The notes below the pieces were generated by a model. It ran no database searches. It was not told where the DNA came from and saw only the letters and a program-made list of their open reading frames with translations. Positions 25,240 through 30,279 of a stretch of DNA of 30,279 nucleotides are shown here, piece after piece (the stretch's first letter is position 1; each line of letters opens with the position of its first letter). The DNA is taken from NCBI GenBank assembly GCA_003241785.1, contig QFPW01000032.1:1-30279 (forward strand). The letters are read 5' to 3'. The translations under genes were made by a program, and so were the position numbers. The DNA is from Rhodovulum sulfidophilum. GTDB lineage: Bacteria; Pseudomonadota; Alphaproteobacteria; Rhodobacterales; Rhodobacteraceae.

Positions 25240-26052
25240 TCACATGTGCAATCCGCCATTCGGCGAAATGGTCTGGCCGGTGTAATAGCCGGAGCGCTCG
25301 TCGTCGGCGAAGAACAGGATCGTCCGCGCCAGCTCGGCGGGATCGGCCATGCGCTGGATCGGCTGCATCGCGACGAGGAAGTCCACGACCTCCTTCGGCT
25401 GCTGGTGCATCAGCGGCGTGTCAACCGCGCCGGGGCAGATCGCGTTCACACGGATATTGTAGGGCGCGAGCTCGGCCGCCGCCGAGCGGGTGAGGCCGAG
25501 CACGCCTGCCTTCGACGCCGGATAATAGGGCGGCATCGCCACGCCGACGAGCGCAGCGGCGCTGGAAATATTGACGATACTGCCGCCGCCAGCGCGCTTC
25601 ATCACAGGGGCCGCCGCGCGGATGCAGTAGAACTGGCTGAAGAGATTGACTCGCATCACCTTGAGGAAATCCTCGTCCGAGGTCTCCTCGATGAAGGAGA
25701 AGCGCGGCCGGCTGCCCGCCCGCATCGCTTCGAGCGTGCGCAGGTTCGCGTCGATGAGCGTCTGGTTGGCCTCGGCAGTCGGCGCGTTGATCCCGGCGCC
25801 GTTGACGAGGATGTCGAGCCGGCCGCGCGCCGCGTCCACCTTGGCGAAGGCATCGTTGACCGCGGCGCTGTCCGAGACATCGACCGCCAGCGTATTCACG
25901 CCCGGCGCGTCGCAGAAGGCGGAGGCGAGCACGACATCGTTCAGATCCAACGCGTAGACCACGGCGCCAGCCTCGGCCAGCTGGCGCGCCACGGCGCGCC
26001 CGATTCCCGACGCGCCGCCGGTGACGACCGCCACCTTGGACTCCAAGGTCAT
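25240..26052 (-). CDS. Short-chain dehydrogenase/reductase, second copy
   Basis: This is a 270-residue classical SDR with the cofactor motif TGGASGIG (11-18), an aspartate after strand 2 (ALDLND) pointing to NAD, NGAG (84-87), a serine in NISS (163-164) and Y177/K181 in YYPASK. It has an insertion of about 30 residues after NGAG (about 92-125), like the SDR at 10416. The ATG at 26052 is preferred because GGGAGGAA lies just upstream. The last residues, NGGLHM, are usual for the family. As first gene of the minus-strand row it probably oxidises a hydroxylated intermediate made by the second P450. The exact substrate is unknown. Confidence 0.88.
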   Translation of the reverse strand: MTLESKVAVVTGGASGIGRAVARQLAEAGAVVYALDLNDVVLASAFCDAPGVNTLAVDVSDSAAVNDAFAKVDAARGRLDILVNGAGINAPTAEANQTLIDANLRTLEAMRAGSRPRFSFIEETSDEDFLKVMRVNLFSQFYCIRAAAPVMKRAGGGSIVNISSAAALVGVAMPPYYPASKAGVLGLTRSAAAELAPYNIRVNAICPGAVDTPLMHQQPKEVVDFLVAMQPIQRMADPAELARTILFFADDERSGYYTGQTISPNGGLHM

Positions 26053-26115
26053 CCGCTTCCTCCCCTTGTCCGGATCGCCGCTGTCCGGCGTCTCCCTTTG
26101 CGCCAAGAAAGCAGA

Positions 26116-26144
26116 TTGATTTACATCTGTCTAGTCATTATACA
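26116..26144 (+). promoter_or_regulatory. Candidate sigma-70 promoter for the reductase/TetR genes
   Basis: TTGATT (26116-26121) and TATACA (26139-26144) are separated by 17 bases in the AT-rich gap between two divergent genes. The start codon at 26203 is about 58 bases further on. The proposed TetR operator overlaps its -10 region. Confidence 0.45.
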
Positions 26145-26152
26145 ATCGACTA
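26132..26152. promoter_or_regulatory. Inverted repeat, possible TetR operator
   Basis: TAGTC (26132-26136) and GACTA (26148-26152) form an inverted repeat with an 11-base spacer in the 150-base divergent region. It would cover the plus-strand -10 element, as expected for a repressor site. The TetR gene two positions away is the natural candidate, but there is no direct proof. Confidence 0.4.
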
Positions 26153-26202
26153 ACGAAATCGTGGAGGCCGTGGCGTAACCCGGCCCAAGGGAGGAAATCG
26201 AC

Positions 26203-27159
26203 ATGTCCCAGGCAGCATTGCCCTGGTCTTTGGAGGTTGAGCGGGTAACCCGCGCGGCCGAGGGTGTCGTGGCGATCGATCTGGTCGATCCCGCTGGTGG
26301 CGCGCTTCCCGCGTGGGAGCCGGGCGCCCATATTGACATCGAGCTCGCGCCGGGCCTGATCCGGCAATACTCACTGATGGGGTCCTGCGCCGACCCGACC
26401 CGCTATCGCGTGGCGATTCTGCGGGAACCCGCGAGCCGAGGCGGATCGGAGCGGGCGCACGGGCTGCGCGGCGGCGAACGCCTCGCCGTCGGCGAGCCAC
26501 GCAATCACTTCGCGCTCGCGCCAGCGGAAAGCTATCTTTTCATCGCCGGTGGCATCGGGATCACGCCGATGCTGCCGATGATATCCGCCGCCGAGGCACG
26601 GGGCGCGCGCTGGAGCCTCGCCTATGGCGGCCGCGCTCGCGCCAGCATGGCCTTCGCCGATGAGCTCCGCGCGAGCTTCGGCGAGCGGGTGGCGCTCTAC
26701 GCCCAAGACGAGTGGGGCCTGATCCCGCTCACGGAGATTTTCGGACAGCGCGAGGTCGGGACACTCGTCTACTGCTGCGGTCCGGAGCCGCTCCTGAAGG
26801 CGGTCGAGACGGCGGCCGCGAGCTGGCCCGACGGCGACTCGCTCCATCTCGAACGCTTCAGCCCCAAAGCGCCGGAACCGGATCAGATCGACACAGCCTT
26901 CGAGGTGTATTGCGCGCGCTCGGGCGTGACGGTGCTGGTTCCCGCGGACCGGACCATCCTCGAGGTGCTTGAGGTCGAGGGCGTCGCTGTGCAGGCCTCC
27001 TGCTACGAGGGCACCTGCGGCACGTGTGAGACAGCGGTGATCGAAGGTATTCCGGATCATCGCGATTCGGTTCTGACCCAGGCCGATCAGGCGCGCGGCG
27101 GCACGATGCTCATCTGCGTTTCCCGCGCGCGCTCGAACCGGCTGGTGCTTGACCTCTAG
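26203..27159 (+). CDS. Flavin/[2Fe-2S] oxidoreductase, phthalate dioxygenase reductase type
   Basis: This 318-residue protein has the PDR/VanB-type domain order: flavin-binding barrel with RQYS (54-57), NAD-binding domain starting at GGIGITPMLPM, and a C-terminal plant-type [2Fe-2S] domain with C267, C272, C275 and C305, followed by the CVSRA signature. It moves electrons from NAD(P)H through flavin to iron-sulfur, normally to a Rieske oxygenase or, when fused, to a CYP116-type P450. No Rieske oxygenase is seen in the window, so the second P450 (22691-23935) is the likely partner. The ATG at 26203 follows AGGGAGGAAA. It is divergent from the SDR row and 43 bases before the TetR gene. Confidence 0.9.
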   Translation: MSQAALPWSLEVERVTRAAEGVVAIDLVDPAGGALPAWEPGAHIDIELAPGLIRQYSLMGSCADPTRYRVAILREPASRGGSERAHGLRGGERLAVGEPRNHFALAPAESYLFIAGGIGITPMLPMISAAEARGARWSLAYGGRARASMAFADELRASFGERVALYAQDEWGLIPLTEIFGQREVGTLVYCCGPEPLLKAVETAAASWPDGDSLHLERFSPKAPEPDQIDTAFEVYCARSGVTVLVPADRTILEVLEVEGVAVQASCYEGTCGTCETAVIEGIPDHRDSVLTQADQARGGTMLICVSRARSNRLVLDL

Positions 27160-27202
27160 CGGCTCAACTGCGATGCCTCGGCCTTCGTGAGGAGGAGGTG
27201 GC

Positions 27203-27901
27203 ATGGAAGGCGGACCTATGGCCGAGAAGCGGCCAGGGGACACGAAGGCCGACGGATCGGCGGGCGGCGTCCTCGCGCGGGCGCGGGCGAAGGTGCCGCT
27301 GTCGCGGGAGCCCCGGACCCTGCGGGAGGAGCAGCAGCGCGCCACCCGCCAAAAGCTGATCGCGGCGACCTTCTCGGCCTTCTCGGAGAAGGGTTTCCAC
27401 GACACGACGATCGCGGACATCGTCAAGGCGGCGGGGACCAGTCGCGCGACGTTCTATCTGCATTTCGCGAGTAAGAGCGAGGCGCTCGCCGCCGCCTGGG
27501 CCGAGATGGAACAGCCCAGCATGATCGCCCATTGGCGGCGGCTCGACGGATTCGGGCCCTGGACGGCCGCCGACATCCTCGGCTGGGTATCGGACATGGT
27601 GGGCGCCTGGGAAGCCACGCGCGCCTTCTCGATCGCCTCGAACCAGGCCGTCTCGACCGATGCCGAGATGAGCCGGCGCTGGTTCGGCGGCATCGCCGAT
27701 TTCCTCGGCCATGTGCCCAATGTGATCCTGCGCCTGGGACGCGACACCCGCGACCCGGATCTGCGCTTTCTCCTCCTCTGCGCTCAGATGGAACGCAGCA
27801 CCTTTATGTTCCTGACCGGGAACTTCCCCGGAAACCGCGAGCAGTTCGTCGCAACGCTCGCCGAGTTCTGGCGCGATGCGCTGGTCGATGATGAGCATTG
27901 A
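27203..27901 (+). CDS. TetR-family transcriptional regulator
   Basis: This 232-residue regulator has a TetR DNA-binding domain at about residues 44-92: TRQKLIAATFSAFSEKGF, then TTIADIVKAAGTSRATFYLHF. The C-terminal half is a helical ligand-binding region with no recognisable subfamily. The N-terminus carries about 40 residues, many basic, before the first helix, longer than usual; an in-frame ATG at 27218 would shorten it by five. ATG 27203 follows GGAGGAGG. It is probably cotranscribed with the reductase and controls the divergent promoter region, where an inverted repeat is present. The ligand is unknown. Confidence 0.88.
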   Translation: MEGGPMAEKRPGDTKADGSAGGVLARARAKVPLSREPRTLREEQQRATRQKLIAATFSAFSEKGFHDTTIADIVKAAGTSRATFYLHFASKSEALAAAWAEMEQPSMIAHWRRLDGFGPWTAADILGWVSDMVGAWEATRAFSIASNQAVSTDAEMSRRWFGGIADFLGHVPNVILRLGRDTRDPDLRFLLLCAQMERSTFMFLTGNFPGNREQFVATLAEFWRDALVDDEH

Positions 27902-27952
27902 TCGAGCCAAGCCGCTCAGAAAGCTTTGAGTGCTGCTCTGGGTGGAGCTCGG

Positions 27953-27974
27953 CTTCCGGCACGGAAGATTTGTT
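27953..27974 (+). terminator. Candidate terminator after the TetR gene
   Basis: CTTCCG and CGGAAG form a six-base stem with a GCA loop, followed by ATTTGTT. It lies about 50 bases after the TetR stop. It is a modest but plausible intrinsic terminator. Confidence 0.4.
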
Positions 27975-28070
27975 CATCCAAGGACTTGCTCTAGGGCGCG
28001 GCCCCAGAAATGGGAATGCACCATTATTGTGCCAGTGCCGGCGCAGTAGTGGAGTTGCGCGAGGCGCTGA

Positions 28071-28547
28071 TTAATCGCCATCTTTTATGGCGTCGGCAAA
28101 CTTGCGCATGATCCGCACGAGTTCATCGACCTCGTGGGCGTCCCATGTCTTGAAGATGGCGCGGGCGTTCCTCTCGCGCACAGCATCAACCTTGTCGGTC
28201 ATCGCCTTGCCCTTCGGCGCGATCACCGCCTTGTGAACCCTGCGGTCGGCCTCGCTTTTCTGACGCTCCACCAGGCCGAGGCTTTCCAGCTTTCCCACCT
28301 GACGGCTGACGGTCGTGTAGTCGCGGCCCACCCCGTCAGCGAGTTCCACGACGCCGATCGGCCCGCGCCGCTCGATCACGACGAGCAGGGGAAACAACGC
28401 GCGATCGAGCGCGATTCCGGCATCACGGACCATGCCTTCGTCGCGCTGCGGCCTGTTCATCACACTGGCAATGTCAATCATTGCGTCGTGGAGTTCGCGA
28501 ATCTGGCGGCTCATATGTGTAGTTTGCACATTATTTCTTGACGACAT
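28071..28547 (-). CDS. MarR-family regulator of the divergent flavin monooxygenase
   Basis: This 158-residue winged-helix repressor has the core GPIGVVELADGVGRDYTTVS with the wing KSEADRRVHKAVIAPKG. Start 28547 is chosen since AGGAGGG lies at good spacing; an alternative ATG at 28514 has no ribosome site. Two copies of a 17-base near-palindrome are close by, one in the first codons of this gene and one just before the divergent monooxygenase, a classic sign of autoregulation and control of the neighbour. It differs from the MarR protein at 2373. Inducer probably a phenolic compound or drug-like aromatic; this is inference. Confidence 0.88.
   Translation of the reverse strand: MSSRNNVQTTHMSRQIRELHDAMIDIASVMNRPQRDEGMVRDAGIALDRALFPLLVVIERRGPIGVVELADGVGRDYTTVSRQVGKLESLGLVERQKSEADRRVHKAVIAPKGKAMTDKVDAVRERNARAIFKTWDAHEVDELVRIMRKFADAIKDGD
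28515..28531. promoter_or_regulatory. MarR operator candidate, copy 1
   Basis: ATGTGTAGTTTGCACAT is a 17-base near-palindrome with two mismatched pairs. It lies inside the first dozen codons of the MarR gene. Its centre is 48 bases from that of copy 2. Sequence identity to copy 2 is high (14 of 17 positions). Confidence 0.65.
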
Positions 28548-28566
28548 GCCGTCCCTCCTATTATGT
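28538..28566 (+). promoter_or_regulatory. Candidate promoter of the flavin monooxygenase
   Basis: TTGACG (28538-28543) is followed after 17 bases by TTATGT (28561-28566), with TATTAT as an alternative -10 at 28559. Operator copy 2 overlaps the -10 and the predicted start point, so bound MarR would block transcription. Confidence 0.4.
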
Positions 28567-28579
28567 GCAATTTACACAT
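28563..28579. promoter_or_regulatory. MarR operator candidate, copy 2
   Basis: ATGTGCAATTTACACAT is a 17-base palindrome with one mismatched pair. It ends 4 bases before the GAGG ribosome site of the monooxygenase and sits between the two divergent start codons. It is the better of the two copies. Confidence 0.7.
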
Positions 28580-28591
28580 ATAGAGGCAAGT

Positions 28592-30088
28592 ATGACAAGA
28601 GACTTCGCAACCGATGTGCTGATTTGCGGCGCGGGTGCCGCTGGCCTCACCCTCGCGATCGACCTCGCGCGGCGGGGCATTTCCTTCCGCCTGATCGAGA
28701 AGATGGATGACGGCTTTCGCGGCTCGCGCGGCAAAGGGTTGCAACCGCGCTCGCTGGAAGTATTCGAGGATTTGGGCATCGTTGACCGGATCGCAGCGGC
28801 GGGCGGGCCATATCCGCCGCAGCAAGAATACGTAGAAGATGGCGCGTTCACCGAGTCGGCCGTTGCCGAGTACGGGGAGCCGAGGACGGACGAGCCTTAC
28901 CGCACACCCCTGACGATTCCGCAGTTCCTCACCGAAGGCGTCATGCGCGATCGGCTCGCCGAGTTCGGGCATCGCGTCGAGTTCGATCGCGAGTTGATCG
29001 GCTTCGAGCAGGACGATGAAGACGTGACGGCACGCCTTGTCGGAAAAGCCGGGGAACAGGTTGTTCGCTCGCGCTACATTGTCGGGACCGACGGCGCCCA
29101 CAGCTTCGTCCGCCACGCGCTCGGCATCGACTTTCCCGGCAAAACGCTCGGCGTCCGCGCCGTGGTGGCCGATGCTGTCCTGACCGGGCTGGATCGCGAT
29201 GCTTGGCACCGCTTCAACGAAGGCGATATGCAGCGGCAAATCGGAATATGCCCGCTCGCAGGCACCGACCTGTTCCAGATTCAAGGGCCGATTCCGCTGG
29301 AGGGCGACGTAGACCTTTCAGCGGAGGGCCTTTCGGTGCTCGTTTCCGAGCGCACCGGCCGAGACATTCGCGTGCAGTCGGTGTCCTGGGCGTCGGCCTT
29401 TAATATGAACGCCCGGCTTGCCGATCGCTACCGAGTCGGGCGCGCATTCCTCGCCGGGGACGCCGCTCATACCCATCCGCCGACTGGCGGCCAAGGCCTC
29501 AATATCAGCGTTCAGGACGCCTACAATCTCGGCTGGAAGCTGGCGACGGTTCTCCGGGGTGGTCCCGTTTCGTTGCTCGATAGCTATGAGGAAGAACGCC
29601 GTCCGATCGCTGCGCAAATGCTCGGTCTTGCAACTAGGCTGCTCGACGCGATGAAGCGCGGCGAGACGCGGCGCGGGCGCGAAACCCACCAGCTCGACAT
29701 TGGCTATCCTGAATCCCCGCTGGCTATGGAAAAGCCGCAGCGGGCGGGCGGCCTGCTTGCCGGCGATCGTGCGCCCGAAGCGCCGATCATGGGGGCATCC
29801 GGCAGACCGACGAGCCTGTTCCAGCTTTTCAAGGGGCCTCACTGGACGTTACTCGGCTACGAGGTCGAAAGGTCCGCCGTCGCCCCGCGCTATGGGCTGC
29901 ACATCCATGCTTTCGGCTCGCGGGGCGATGTTGTCGATCATGGCGACTACGTGCGCCAGGCTTACGCCTTGACGCCCGGCTCCTGGGTGCTGGTCCGCCC
30001 CGATGGCTATGTCGGCGCGATCGTCTCGGGCGGGGAAATCGCTGCCCTAGACGAATATCTCCGCAAAACCGGCCTGAGGGCGGCATAG
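28592..30088 (+). CDS. FAD-dependent monooxygenase, aromatic/rifampicin hydroxylase-like
   Basis: This class A flavin monooxygenase of about 498 residues has the FAD motif GAGAAG (13-18), TDGAHSFVRHALG in the middle, and GDAAHTHPPTGGQGLN near residue 290 for the second FAD contact, followed by NLGWKLATVL. A shortened thioredoxin-like C-terminal domain ends with VLVRPDGYVGAIVSGG. Its length fits both polyketide/aromatic hydroxylases and rifampicin monooxygenases, shorter than the MobA-type enzyme at 2976. ATG 28592 follows GAGG; a longer open frame begins at 28538 but would overlap the operator and promoter. Codon choice looks less GC-extreme than in the operon to the left, suggesting separate arrival. 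Substrate unknown: aromatic catabolism or antibiotic inactivation are both possible. Confidence 0.85.
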   Translation: MTRDFATDVLICGAGAAGLTLAIDLARRGISFRLIEKMDDGFRGSRGKGLQPRSLEVFEDLGIVDRIAAAGGPYPPQQEYVEDGAFTESAVAEYGEPRTDEPYRTPLTIPQFLTEGVMRDRLAEFGHRVEFDRELIGFEQDDEDVTARLVGKAGEQVVRSRYIVGTDGAHSFVRHALGIDFPGKTLGVRAVVADAVLTGLDRDAWHRFNEGDMQRQIGICPLAGTDLFQIQGPIPLEGDVDLSAEGLSVLVSERTGRDIRVQSVSWASAFNMNARLADRYRVGRAFLAGDAAHTHPPTGGQGLNISVQDAYNLGWKLATVLRGGPVSLLDSYEEERRPIAAQMLGLATRLLDAMKRGETRRGRETHQLDIGYPESPLAMEKPQRAGGLLAGDRAPEAPIMGASGRPTSLFQLFKGPHWTLLGYEVERSAVAPRYGLHIHAFGSRGDVVDHGDYVRQAYALTPGSWVLVRPDGYVGAIVSGGEIAALDEYLRKTGLRAA

Positions 30089-30279
30089 GGCCGTCCGTAG
30101 CGGTTCGCCGGGTTTTCTGCGCCTGCGCGTCCTTCGCCCATGCCTCGGAAGACGAGACCGATCCCGGGTTCAGCGAGACGCTGGCCCCGATCGCGGCGGA
30201 CCACGGCCCGGCGGCGGACGGCGCGCCCGGGGCGCCGGCCACGGAGACCGAGGCGGCGCCGGGGCCGGAGGTCGTGCCG
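30089..30279 (+). other. Open frame to window end, possible gene lacking its 5' end
   Basis: Directly after the monooxygenase stop, and in the same frame, an open stretch runs to the window edge. From about 30130 it reads like real protein: acidic and alanine/proline-rich, for example SEDETDPGFSETLAPIAADH. There is no in-frame ATG, GTG or TTG with a ribosome site. It may be the remaining part of a gene cut by insertion of the MarR/monooxygenase module, or chance openness in GC-rich DNA. No family is recognised. Confidence 0.35.

Noticed and set aside
983..30088. Flanking direct repeats, integrase or transposase that would define a mobile island
   Set aside because: None was found by eye at the edges or inside; the island idea rests on gene content and decayed fragments only.

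Overview
The window is high-GC DNA with strong Shine-Dalgarno sites and frequent GTG/TTG starts. Fused DctQM TRAP genes, ACS and Bcr/CflA type transporters and soluble P450s suggest an alphaproteobacterium, perhaps Rhodobacterales-like. I cannot place it more precisely from sequence alone. No rRNA, tRNA, CRISPR array or intact insertion sequence was seen.

Layout. (1) 2-982: 3' part of phosphoenolpyruvate carboxylase, a core gene, followed by a plausible terminator. (2) 1137-4859: an eroded aromatic-acid locus. It holds a chimeric pseudogene on the minus strand (N-terminal part of an aromatic-acid MFS permease joined to the C-terminus of a fumarylacetoacetase-family hydrolase), a divergent MarR regulator and a MobA/phenol-hydroxylase-type flavin monooxygenase. 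(3) 4860-6181: gene-poor DNA with a frameshifted C-terminal remnant of a ferredoxin reductase on the minus strand. (4) 6182-20410, plus strand: a SphA/MetA-type outer membrane protein, then a long probable operon: TRAP binding protein, fused TRAP permease, SDR, CYP199-like P450, [2Fe-2S] ferredoxin, ferredoxin reductase, an M29-aminopeptidase/NicX-like protein that lacks its usual HxD metal motif, aldehyde dehydrogenase, GMC oxidoreductase, Bcr/CflA-like MFS and a methyl-parathion-hydrolase-like metallo-hydrolase. (5) 20530-21321: IclR regulator. (6) 26052-21327, minus strand: SDR, serine beta-lactamase-fold hydrolase (TTG start), second P450 and ACS-like MFS. Divergent from these, on the plus strand, are a phthalate-dioxygenase-reductase-type protein (26203) and a TetR regulator (27203). 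(7) 28071-30088: a divergent MarR / flavin monooxygenase pair with two copies of a 17-bp near-palindrome. (8) 30089-30279: an open frame running off the window, possibly a gene lacking its 5' end.

How it may work together (inference). Regions 4-6 look like a catabolic island for an unknown, probably carboxylated hydrophobic compound. The steps would be outer membrane entry, TRAP uptake, P450 hydroxylation or O-dealkylation using the adjacent ferredoxin chain, alcohol oxidation by SDR/GMC enzymes, aldehyde oxidation by ALDH, and ester or lactone hydrolysis by the metallo- and serine hydrolases. A second P450 is probably served by the flavin/2Fe-2S reductase encoded divergently. Regulation is probably by IclR (an IclR-like box lies just upstream of the TRAP operon) and TetR (an inverted repeat lies in the divergent promoter region). 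The most unusual elements are the M29/NicX-like protein without its HxD motif, the two P450s with different electron-transfer partners, and the decayed aromatic genes on the left flank.
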